Assembly: GCF_026340975.1 (NCBI RefSeq)
Contig: NZ_JAPEOS010000002.1
Span: forward strand, 2,291,001-2,355,000
Direction: 5' to 3'
From: Streptomyces sp. NBC_01214
GTDB taxonomy: Bacteria > Actinomycetota > Actinomycetes > Streptomycetales > Streptomycetaceae
DNA length: 64,000 nucleotides
Shown here: positions 53,101-62,600 of the stretch, one piece after another
How positions within the stretch are numbered: the stretch's first letter is position 1
Layout of the letters: each line of letters opens with the position of its first letter
Made by a program: the position numbers and the translations under genes
The notes under the pieces: model-generated
The model's input: only the letters and a program-made list of their open reading frames with translations
Databases searched by the model: none
Told to the model about the DNA's origin: nothing

Positions 53101-56100
53101 TCGCACTGGTCGAGATGGTGTCCGTAGCCAGCCGCGAGGTGGGCAGCCAGGTGCTGGACGAGCTGGTGCTCGAGGCGCCGCTGGTCCTGGAAGAGGACGT
53201 CGCCCGGCAGGTTCAGGTCGCGGTCGGTCCGGCCGGAGAGGACGGGCGCCGCGAGGTGACCGTGTTCTCCCGCCCGGAGTCCGGCGGCGACGAGCAGCAG
53301 GAAGCGACGTGCCACGCCCGTGGCTGGCTGACTGCGGACGCCGAGCCCTCGGAGCCGTTCCCGCTCCAGTGGCCCCCGGCCGGCGCCGAACCCATCGCCG
53401 TCGAGGGGCTCTACGAGCGCCTGGCCGATGCGGGCTACGAGTACGGCCCCGCCTTCCAAGGAATGCGGGCAGCATGGCGCTCCGGCGATGAGATCTACGC
53501 CGAAGTAGCCCTGGACGACAACGCCGACCAGGCAGGATTCGGGATCCACCCCGCCCTCCTGGACGCCGCGCTCCACGGCGCACTGTTCGACAAGGGCGCG
53601 GAATCGTCGGTCGACCTGCCGTTCTCGTGGTCGGGGGTACAGGTCGGGCAGACCAACCTGACTCAGCTGCGCGCACGGATCAGCAGGACGGGCGAGTCCG
53701 CGCTGCGGATCGACGTCGTCGGCGAGACCGGCGAACCGGCGCTGAGCGTGGCCAAGCTCGCGTTCCGCGCGGTGGACCAGGCGCAGTTGGAAGCGGCGAG
53801 CCGGGCCGGGCAGAGCTCGCTCTTCCAGCTCGACTGGGTACAGGTCACGGCCGGAGCACCGGAGCCGGCGCAGCTGGCGGTCCTGGGTGAACTGGCGGCT
53901 TCGGGCGACCGGTTCGCTGATCTGGACGCCCTGGAGCAGGCACTCGCCGACGGAGCGGCGACGCCGGTCGCGGTCCTCGCCGGGATTCCGGCCCCGGCTG
54001 CGGCCGGTGATCCGGCGGAGGCTGCGCGGGAGACGGCCGGGCGGGCACTGGAGCTGGTGCAGCGCTGGCTGGCCAGCGAGTGGCTGCCCGAGTCGCGGCT
54101 GATCGTGGTGACCCGTAACGCGGTCGCGGTGGACGACCGGGCGCCGGATGCGGCGCAGGCCGCGGCGTGGGGTCTGGTGCACAGCGCCCAGTCCGAGCAC
54201 CCTGGCCGGTTCGTACTCGTCGACATCGACGGCGATGAGGGCGACGGCGAGCCGGAGTGGGCTTCGCTGCTCGACCTTGACGAGCCGCAGTTCGCGGTGC
54301 GCGGCGACCGACTGCTGGCGCCGCGGCTCGCCCGCGTGCCCGCGGCACCCGCGGGTGCCGGCGAGGGTGCCTGGCGGCTGTCGATCGAGCGGAAGGGTTC
54401 GCTGGAGGACCTGAAGATCTCCGCGTCGGACGCCGACCGGCCGCTGGGCGCGAGCGAGGTGCGGATCGGAGTACGGGCCGCGGGCCTGAACTTCCGCGAC
54501 GTACTGATCGCACTCGGGATGTACCCGGGCGAGACCCCGCTGGGCAGCGAGGCGGCGGGAGTCGTCCTCGAAGTCGGCTCGGGCGTCACCGACCTGGCGC
54601 CGGGCGACCGCGTCATGGGCCTGATGATCGATGGCTTCGGGACGATGGCGGTGACGGAACGGCAGATGATCGTGCCGATTCCGGAGAGCCTGTCGTTCGT
54701 GGAGGCGGCGGCGGTTCCGGTGGTGTACCTGACCGCGTACTACGGTCTGGTCGATCTTGCCGGCTTGCGTGCGGGTGAGCGGCTGCTGGTGCATGCCGCT
54801 GCCGGTGGTGTCGGCATGGCGGCGGTGCAGCTGGCCCGCCACTTCGGTGCGGAGCTCTTCGCTACGGCGAGTCAGCCCAAGTGGGACGCGTTGCGGGCCC
54901 TCGGCATCCCGGACGAGCGGATCGCTTCCTCGCGTGACCTGGGCTTCCGGGACACCTTCTTGAAGGCGACCGGCGGGGCCGGGGTGGATGTGGTCCTGGA
55001 CGCGCTGGCGGGTGAGTTCGTGGACGCCACGCTGGAGTTGCTGCCGCGCGGCGGACGGTTCATCGAGATGGGCAAGACCGACATCCGTGACCCGGAAGTC
55101 GTGGCTCGCGAGCACGAGGGCGTGCGGTACCGCTCCTACGACCTGCTGGAGGCGGGCCCGGAGCGGATCCAGGAGATGCTGGTCGAGATCACCCGGCTGT
55201 TCGAGCAGGGTGTGCTCGTGGCGTCGCCGATCCGCACCTGGGGCGTGCGCCGGGCGCAGGACGCGTTCCGTTTCCTGCGCGAGGGCCGCAACATCGGCAA
55301 GATCGTGCTGACGGTTCCGACTCCGCTGGATCCCGAGGGAACGGTGCTGATCACCGGTGGTACGGGTGGTCTGGGCGCGCTGTTCGCCAAGCACCTGGCC
55401 GGCCGCCACGGTGCGAAGCGACTGATGCTGGTCAGCAGGAGCGGTCCGGCCGCCGATGGCGTGGACAAGCTGGTCGCCGAGCTGGAAGAGCTGGGCGCTC
55501 AGGCCCGGGTCGCCGCCTGCGACGTCACCGACCGGGATCAACTAGCGCAACTGCTGGGCTCGTTGGAGCAGCCGCTCACCGCGGTCATGCATGCGGCGGG
55601 TGTGTTGGACGACGGGGTGATCGAATCGCTCACTCCGGAGCAGGTGGCGCGGGTGATGCGTCCGAAGGTCGACGCGGCCTGGAACCTGCACGAGCTCACG
55701 GCGGGTATGGAGCTGTCGGCGTTCGTCCTGTTCTCCTCGATGGCGGCTCTGATCGGCAGCCCGGGGCAGGCGAACTACGCGGCGGCCAACGCCTCCCTGG
55801 ACGCGCTGGCGCAGGTCAGGCGGGCCGCGGGACTGCCCGCGAGTTCGCTGGCCTGGGGCCTGTGGGCGGACGCGACCGGAATGACCGGTGAGCTCGACGA
55901 GGCCGAGCTCGCACGGCTGGAGCGGATGGGTGTCGGTGCGATGCCGGCCGAGTTCGGACTGGACCTGTTCGACCAGTCCCTCGGGGTGGATGCGGCGCTG
56001 CTGGCGCCGGTGCGGCTGGATCCGGCAGCACTGCGGGCACAGGCCCGGGCGGGCATGCTGCCGCCCCTGCTGCACGGACTGGTGCGGGCACCGGAGCGGC

Positions 56101-56624
56101 GCGCGGAGTCCACGGGCGGATCGCTGGCCCGACGGCTGGCCGGAGTGGCGGAGGCCGACCGGGAACGCGTCGTGCTCGAACTGGTGCAGGCGCAGGTCGC
56201 GGCCGTTCTCGGCCACGACTCCGGCGCGGCGATCGACCCCGACCGAGCCTTCAAGGAGCTCGGGTTCGACTCGCTGGCCGCGGTCGAGCTGCGCAACCGG
56301 CTCACTCGCGCCACCGGTGTGCGGCTGCCCGCCACCCTGGTCTTCGACCACCCCACCCCCGCGGACGTCACGCGGTATCTGATCCCAGTCGTCATACCGG
56401 GCGCCGGGACGGACGGGCATCGGCAGACGGAAGAGGACCAGATCCGCGCCATGCTCGCCGCGATCCCCGTCGACCGCCTGCGCAAGGCGGGGCTGCTCGA
56501 CACGCTGCGCGAGCTGGCCGCCGGCGATCTGCACGACGACGCACCGACGGACGAGGCTGCCGAGTCGATCGATGACATGGACGCCGCCGCCCTGATCCGG
56601 ATGGCCCAAGAGGACGTGGAATGA
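50157..56624 (+). CDS. type I modular PKS, module 4: KS-AT(mm)-DH-ER-KR-ACP
   Basis: 2155 residues from MSVESTEQQQ. The ATG at 50151 is only one base from GGGGA, so 50157 is preferred. KS Cys212 lies in MDTACSSS. AT: GHSQGE with Ser661 and YASH from 762, methylmalonyl. DH: His971 and Asp1136. ER: HAAAGGVGM from 1546. KR: GGTGGLG near 1734 and LDD from 1817. ACP: Ser2039. The C-terminal docking region ends in DAAALIRMAQEDVE. A TTA leucine codon occurs at 51363-51365 (codon 403), where PKS1 has CTA, making translation potentially dependent on the bldA tRNA. Its TGA overlaps the ATG of the second mini-ORF. Confidence 0.95.
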   Translation: MSVESTEQQQEKLVRYLKRMAVDLNNTRAQLREYEDRANEPLAIVGMSCRYPGGVTSPQELWELVASGRDAMSGLPTDRGWDLEGLYDPDPDQPGTSYTRTGGFVDGVGDFDADFFGISPREATAMDPQQRLLLEAAWEAFEDAGIDPTSLRGSDTGVFCGVGASDYAAAPAGALPQIEGFRLTGSTTSVVSGRISYTLGLEGPSVSMDTACSSSLVALHQASQALRSGECSLALVGGVTVLAGPFLFVEFSRQRGLSPDGRCKAYAAAADGTGFSDGLGLLVVERLSDAQRHGHNVLAVVRGSAVNQDGASNGLTAPNGPSQERVIRQALENTGLSPADVDAVEGHGTGTKLGDPIEAQALLATYGRERSHGPLKLGSIKSNIGHSSTAAGVAGVIKMVMALQHKTLPATLHVDAPSPHVDWEAGEIELLTETQEWSASQDRPRRAAVSSFGVSGTNAHVILEEAPAQELAEAEVESRPLSAVPVLVSARSEAALRAQAERLRAHLVSHPEVSLLDVGFSSVTTRAQLERRAAVVATDRDELLAGLETLVSGEPAAGVVEGRPVTGKTVFVFPGQGSQWVGMAVELLESSPVFAEEIAACGEALSEFVDWRLEDVLRGAEGAPSLERVDVVQPALWAVMVSLAALWRSRGVEPSAVVGHSQGEIAAACVAGGLSLADGARIVALRSRLVLEELAGRGGMVSVALPVDQVEDLLQAYEGRVSVAAVNGPASVVIAGEPGALDELIALCERDEVRARRIAVDYASHSVHVESIEAELLKVLAPVEPVSGQIPFYSTVTGGFIDTKSLDAAYWYSNLRGRVGFEPAIRALIDSGVNCFVEVSPHPVLTMAVEGTITAHGAEDRVGVVGSLRRDEGGLGRFTLSLAEAHVTGVSVKWPTLFDGAGAKRVPLPTYAFQRERYWLTPSAGAADAAAAGLGTVAHPVLAASVQLAGRDEWVFTGRLSIESQPWTRDHMVFGLVIVPGVALVEMVSVASREVGSQVLDELVLEAPLVLEEDVARQVQVAVGPAGEDGRREVTVFSRPESGGDEQQEATCHARGWLTADAEPSEPFPLQWPPAGAEPIAVEGLYERLADAGYEYGPAFQGMRAAWRSGDEIYAEVALDDNADQAGFGIHPALLDAALHGALFDKGAESSVDLPFSWSGVQVGQTNLTQLRARISRTGESALRIDVVGETGEPALSVAKLAFRAVDQAQLEAASRAGQSSLFQLDWVQVTAGAPEPAQLAVLGELAASGDRFADLDALEQALADGAATPVAVLAGIPAPAAAGDPAEAARETAGRALELVQRWLASEWLPESRLIVVTRNAVAVDDRAPDAAQAAAWGLVHSAQSEHPGRFVLVDIDGDEGDGEPEWASLLDLDEPQFAVRGDRLLAPRLARVPAAPAGAGEGAWRLSIERKGSLEDLKISASDADRPLGASEVRIGVRAAGLNFRDVLIALGMYPGETPLGSEAAGVVLEVGSGVTDLAPGDRVMGLMIDGFGTMAVTERQMIVPIPESLSFVEAAAVPVVYLTAYYGLVDLAGLRAGERLLVHAAAGGVGMAAVQLARHFGAELFATASQPKWDALRALGIPDERIASSRDLGFRDTFLKATGGAGVDVVLDALAGEFVDATLELLPRGGRFIEMGKTDIRDPEVVAREHEGVRYRSYDLLEAGPERIQEMLVEITRLFEQGVLVASPIRTWGVRRAQDAFRFLREGRNIGKIVLTVPTPLDPEGTVLITGGTGGLGALFAKHLAGRHGAKRLMLVSRSGPAADGVDKLVAELEELGAQARVAACDVTDRDQLAQLLGSLEQPLTAVMHAAGVLDDGVIESLTPEQVARVMRPKVDAAWNLHELTAGMELSAFVLFSSMAALIGSPGQANYAAANASLDALAQVRRAAGLPASSLAWGLWADATGMTGELDEAELARLERMGVGAMPAEFGLDLFDQSLGVDAALLAPVRLDPAALRAQARAGMLPPLLHGLVRAPERRAESTGGSLARRLAGVAEADRERVVLELVQAQVAAVLGHDSGAAIDPDRAFKELGFDSLAAVELRNRLTRATGVRLPATLVFDHPTPADVTRYLIPVVIPGAGTDGHRQTEEDQIRAMLAAIPVDRLRKAGLLDTLRELAAGDLHDDAPTDEAAESIDDMDAAALIRMAQEDVE

Positions 56625-56674
56625 CGACAGTCGGGAACGTAGCGGCAACTGGGCGCCCGGACGCGGAGGAGTAG
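56621..56674 (+). CDS. 17-codon mini-ORF between PKS3 and PKS4 (copy B)
   Basis: Encodes MTTVGNVAATGRPDAEE. The ATG overlaps the PKS3 stop and the TAG ends two nt before the PKS4 GTG. GGAGGAG (56665-56671) lies inside the last codons. The position suggests ribosomes finishing PKS3 re-initiate here, cross the 50-bp gap, and re-initiate on PKS4. It matches copy A before PKS1 in 46 of 54 bases. Confidence 0.5.
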   Translation: MTTVGNVAATGRPDAEE

Positions 56675-56676
56675 GC

Positions 56677-59600
56677 GTGGCTACCGAGAAGAACGAACTC
56701 GTCGATGCCCTGCGGAAGTCGCTCAAGGAGGCCGAGCGCCTCAGGCAGCTGAACCGGCGGCTCCTGGCGCAGTCGAGCGAGCCGTTGGCGATCGTGGGTA
56801 TGAGCTGTCGGTACCCCGGGGGTGTGACGTCGCCGGAGGAGCTGTGGGAGTTGGTGGCTTCGGGCCGCGACGCGGTGTCGGGGCTGCCGACCGACCGCGG
56901 CTGGGACGTCGAGGGGCTGTACGACCCGGACCCCGACCAGATCGGGAAGGTGTACACGCGGGGCGGTGGATTCCTTGACCGGCCGGGAGACTTCGACGCG
57001 GAGTTCTTCGGGATCAGTCCGCGTGAGGCGCTGGCGATGGACCCCCAGCAGCGGCTGCTGCTGGAGGCTTCGTGGGAGGCGCTCGAGGACGCGGGCATCG
57101 ACCCCACCTCGCTGCGCGGCAGCGACACCGGCGTCTTCACCGGCGCCTTCAGCTCGGAGTACGGCGATGCGATGCCGCCGGAGCTGGAGGGGTACCGCAT
57201 GGGGGTGCTGACCAGTGTGCTGTCGGGGCGCATCTCCTACACGCTGGGCCTTGAAGGGCCTGCCGTCACGGTGGACACGGCGTGCTCCTCGTCGCTGGTG
57301 GCCCTGCACCAGGCGTCGCAGTCCCTGCGTTCGGGCGAGTGCTCGATGGCGCTGGTCGGCGGCGTGACCGTGCTCTCCGGGCCGGCCCTGTTCGTGGAGT
57401 TCAGCAGGCAGCGCGGCCTGTCGCCCGACGGCCGGTGCAAGGCGTACGCGGCGGCGGCCGACGGGACCGGCTTCTCCGACGGCCTGGGCGTCCTCGTCCT
57501 CGAGCGCCTGTCGGACGCGCGCCGCAAGGGTCACCATGTGCTCGCGGTGGTGCGGGGTAGCGCGGTCAACCAGGACGGTGCGAGCAACGGCCTGACCGCC
57601 CCCAACGGACCCTCGCAGGAGCGGGTGATCCGCCAGGCGCTGGCCAACGCGGGGCTGAGCACGGCCGATGTGGATGCCGTCGAGGGCCACGGGACGGGTA
57701 CGAAGCTGGGTGACCCGATCGAGGCTCAGGCGCTGTTGGCGACCTACGGCCGCGAGCGGAGCCGTGGTCCCCTCAAGCTCGGGTCGATCAAGTCGAACAT
57801 CGGACACTCTTCGGCGGCCGCCGGTGTGGCCGGTGTGATCAAGATGGTGATGGCGATGCGGCACGGCGTGCTGCCCGCCACCCTGCACGTGGATGCGCCG
57901 TCCCCGCACGTCGACTGGGAAGCGGGCGAGATCGACCTGCTGACCGAGGCGCAGGAGTGGCCCGCCGGAGAGCATCCCCGGCGTGCGGGAGTGTCGTCCT
58001 TCGGTGCGAGCGGCACGAATGCGCACGTGATCCTGGAGGAAGCACCGGCCCAGGAGTTGGCCGAGGTTGAGTCGCGCCCGTTGTCTGCGGTGCCGGTTCT
58101 GGTGTCGGCCCGGAGCGAGGCTGCGTTGCGGGAGCAGGCCGACCGCCTGCGCGCGCATCTGGTCTCGCACCCCGAGGTATCGCTGCTGGACATCGGCTTC
58201 TCGTCGGTGACCACGCGGGCGCAGCTGGAGCGGCGTGCCGCGGTGGTGGCCACGGATCGTGGCGCACTGCTGGCCGGTCTGGGCGCACTGTCCGTGGCAG
58301 ACCCTGCAGCCCATGTCTTCGAGGGTCGCCCGGTCACTGGGAAGACGGTGTTCGTCTTCCCGGGTCAGGGTTCGCAGTGGGTGGGCATGGCCGTGGAGCT
58401 CTTGGAGTCTTCGTCGGTCTTCGCCGAGGAGATCGCGGCATGTGGTGGGGCGCTCTCGGAGTTCGTCGATTGGCGTCTTGAGGATGTTCTGCGGGGTGTG
58501 GAGGGTGCGCCTTCGTTGGAGCGGGTCGATGTGGTCCAGCCCGCTCTGTGGGCGGTGATGGTGTCACTGGCTGCGCTCTGGCGTGCGCATGGTGTGGAGC
58601 CTTCGGCGGTGGTGGGTCACTCGCAGGGTGAGATCGCTGCCGCATGTGTCGCCGGTGGCCTCTCTCTCACCGACGGGGCCCGGATCGTGGCCCTGCGCAG
58701 CCGGCTGGTCCTGGAGGAGCTGGCCGGTCGCGGTGGCATGGTTTCGGTGGCACTGCCGGTGGACCAGGTCGAGGACCTTTTGCAGGCGTATGAGGGCCGG
58801 GTGTCCGTTGCCGCGGTGAACGGCCCTGCCTCTGTGGTGATCGCGGGGGAGCCCGGGGCGCTGGATGAGCTCATTGCGTTGTGTGAGCGTGATGAGGTGC
58901 GGGCTCGTCGGATCGCGGTGGACTACGCCTCGCACACGGTGCACGTCGAGTCCATCGAGGCCGAACTGTTGAAGGTCCTGGCGCCGGTCGAGCCGGTCTC
59001 CGGGCAGATTCCGTTCTATTCCACGGTCACCGGCGGGTTCATCGACACGAAGTCTCTTGACGCTGCCTACTGGTACAGCAATCTGCGTGGCCGGGTCGGC
59101 TTCGAGCCCGCGATCCGTGCGCTGATCGACAGCGGTGTGAATTGCTTCGTCGAGGTTTCCCCGCACCCGGTCCTCACGATGGCCGTCGAAGGAACGATCA
59201 CGGCTCATGGCGCCGAGGACCGTGTCGGTGTCGTTGGTTCCCTGCGGCGTGACGAAGGTGGTCTGGGACGGTTCACGCTCTCGCTGGCCGAAGCGCACGT
59301 CACCGGCGTGAGCGTGAAGTGGCCCACCCTGTTCGACGGTGCCGGCGCCAAGCGGGTCTCACTGCCGACCTACGCCTTCCAGCACGAGCGGTACTGGCTG
59401 ACTCCCCGTGCGGGGGCTGCGGACGCTGCTGCTGCCGGCCTCGGCACGGTCGCACACCCGGTTCTGGCCGCGAGCGTGCAACTCGCCGGCCGCGACGAGT
59501 GGGTGTTCACCGGGCGGCTTTCGCAGGACGCACAGGCCTGGACCCGTGACCACATGGTGTTCGGGCTGGTGATGGTGCCGGGTACGGCATTGGTCGAGAT

Positions 59601-62600
59601 GGCATTGACGGCCGGGCGTGAAGTGGATTGCCCCGTGCTCGACGAGCTGGTGCTCGAGGCGCCGCTGGTCCTGGAAGAGGACGTCGCCCGGCAGGTTCAG
59701 GTCGCGGTCGGTCCGGCGGGAGAGGACGGGCGCCGTGAGGTCGCGATCTACTCGCGCCTCGAAACCGCGGACGAGGCGGACAGTGTGCCCGAGGCGACGT
59801 GCCACGGGCGCGGTTGGCTGGCCACGGACGTCGAGCCTTCGCAGCCGTTCCCGCTCCAGTGGCCCCCGGCCGGCGCCGAACCCATCGCCGTCGAAGGGCT
59901 CTACGAGCGGCTGGCCGATGCGGGCTACGAGTACGGCCCCGCCTTCCAAGGAATGCGGGCAGCATGGCGCTCCGGCGATGAGATCTACGCCGAAGTAGCC
60001 CTGGACGACAACGCCGACCAGGCAGGATTCGGGATCCACCCCGCCCTCCTGGACGCCGCGCTCCACGGTGGACTTCTGGAGGACAGGCCGACGAACTCCG
60101 TTGTGCTGCCGTTCTCGTGGTCGGGGGTGCGACTGGAGGGCGCCGGCCTCACACGGGTCCGGGTGCGGATCCTGCCGGCGGGTGACTCCGCATCGCGGAT
60201 CGACATCGCCGGTGGCCAGGGCGAGCCGGTCGCGACCATCGCACGGCTCGCTGTCCGCCCCGTCGAGCAGGCGCAGTTGCAAGCGGCGGGCCGGACCGGG
60301 CAGAGCTCGCTGTTCCAGCTCGATTGGGCGCCGGTCACAGCTGGGTCGCGACAGCCGTCGCGACAGCCGTCGCGGCAGGCGGCGATCCTGGGCGATCTGG
60401 CCGGGGTCGGTGACCGGTTCGCGGATCTGGGCGTCCTGGAGCAGGCACTCGCCGACGGAGCGGCGGCGCCCGAGGTGGTCGTCACCGCGATCGCGGCACC
60501 TGCCGGAACGAACCATCCGGCGGAGGCCGCGCGGGAGACGGCAGGGCGGGCACTGGAGCTGGTGCAGCGCTGGCTCGCGAACGAGTCGCTGAGCGGGTCA
60601 CAGCTGATGGTCGTGACCCGTAACGCGGTCGCGGTGGACGACCGGGCGCCGGACGCGGCGCAGGCCGCGGCGTGGGGTCTGGTGCACAGCGCCCAGTCCG
60701 AGCACCCTGGCCGGCTCGCACTCGTCGACATCGACGGCGATGAGGGCGACGGCGAGCCCCGCTGGGAGACGCTGCTCGATCCGGACGAGCCGCAATTGGC
60801 CGTACGCGAGGGCCGGTTGCTGGCTCCCCGCCTCGCCCGTGCCAGTACGGTGCTCTCCGGTCCGGCTCCGCTGGACGCGGAGGGAACGGTTCTGATCACC
60901 GGCGGTACGGGGGGTCTGGGAGCGTTGCTGGCACGCCACCTGGCCGAGCGGCACGGCGCCAAGCGGCTGCTGCTGGTCAGCCGCAGCGGCCCGGCCGCCG
61001 ATGGCGCGGACAAGCTGGTCGCCGAGCTGGAAGAGCTGGGCGCTCAGGCCCGGGTCGCCGCGTGCGACGTGTCCGACCGGGACCAACTGGCTCAGCTGAT
61101 CGGCTCGTTGGAGCACCCGCTCACCGCGGTGATCCATGCGGCCGGTGTGCTGGACGACGGTGTCATCGAGGCGCTCACCCCGGAGCGACTGGCGCGCGTG
61201 ATGCGCCCGAAGGTCGACGCCGCGCTGCATCTGCACGAGCTCACGGCAGACACGGAGTTGTCGGCGTTCGTGCTGTTCTCCTCGGGGGCCGCGCTGATCG
61301 GCAACCCGGGTCAGGCGAACTACGCGGCGGCCAACGCCGCACTGGACGCGCTCGCGCACCAGCGGCGGGCGGCAGGACTGGCCGGTATCTCGTTGGCCTG
61401 GGGCATGTGGGCGGACGCGACCGGCATGACGGAAGGGCTGGACGAGCGGGGTCTGGCCAGGCTGGAGCGGATGGGTGTCGCGCCGCTCTCGGCGGAATGC
61501 GGGCTGGAACTGTTCGACCAGTCGCTGGGTGCGGACACGGCGCTGCTGGTGCCGGTGCGGCTCGATCCGGCCGCGCTGCGGGTGCAGGCCCGTGCGGGCG
61601 TGCTGCCGCCCCTGCTGCGCGGACTGGTGCGCGTACCGGCTCGGCGCGCCGAGTCCACGGGCGGGTCGCTGGCCCAGCGGCTGGCCGCAGTGGCACAGGC
61701 CGACCGGGAGCAGGTCGTACTCGAACTGGTCCAGACACAGGTCGCATCCGTCCTCGGGCATGCCTCCGGCGCGGCGATCGACCCCGAACGGCCGTTCAAG
61801 GAGCTCGGGTTCGACTCGCTGGCCGCGGTCGAGCTGCGCAACCGGCTCGCCCGCGCCAGTGGGCTGCGGCTGCCCGCCACCCTGGTCTTCGACCACCCGA
61901 CCCCGGCGGATGCCGCACGGCTGATCCTGGGGGACCTCGGCCGGTCCCCGTCGGAGCCCGGACACGAGGCCGCGGGCGGGGGCGTCGAAGGGACGCTCGG
62001 CACGCTGCTCCGCCACGCCCACCTTTCGGGGGCGCTGCTCGAAGCACTGCCGTGGCTGATCGAGGCGTCGCGGTTCCGCCCGACCTTCGCGTCGTCCGGG
62101 GAGCAGGGCGGCGAGAACGGGCATGTCGTCCAGCTCGCCTCCGGCCAGGGACTGCCGAAGCTCGTCTGCGTGCCGTCCTTCGTGGTGGGTTCCAGCCCGC
62201 ATCAGTTCATGCGCATCGCCGATCACTTCGAGGGGAAGCGGGACGTCTTCGTCTGCTCGCTGCCGGGGTTCCGCGGCACCGATCCGGCGCCGGCATCCTG
62301 GGACGCCGCGATGGAGGTTCTGGAGGGCGCGATCCGCCGGACGATCGGCGACTCCCCCTTCGTCCTGGTCGGCAACTCGATCGGAGGCGCCGTCGCGCAC
62401 TCCCTGGCCGCCCGGTTCGAGGACGCGGGCGCCGCTCCGGCGGGCGTCGTCCTGATCGACACTCCGGCGCCCGAGGGCGGCGAGGAAGAGGTCGGCCGGA
62501 TCTTCTCCCAGGTGATGACCCACATCCTCGGCGGTGCGGAACAGACCGCGTCGGTCGACGACGCGGACTGGCTGGCCATGGGCACGTACATGCGCCTGCT

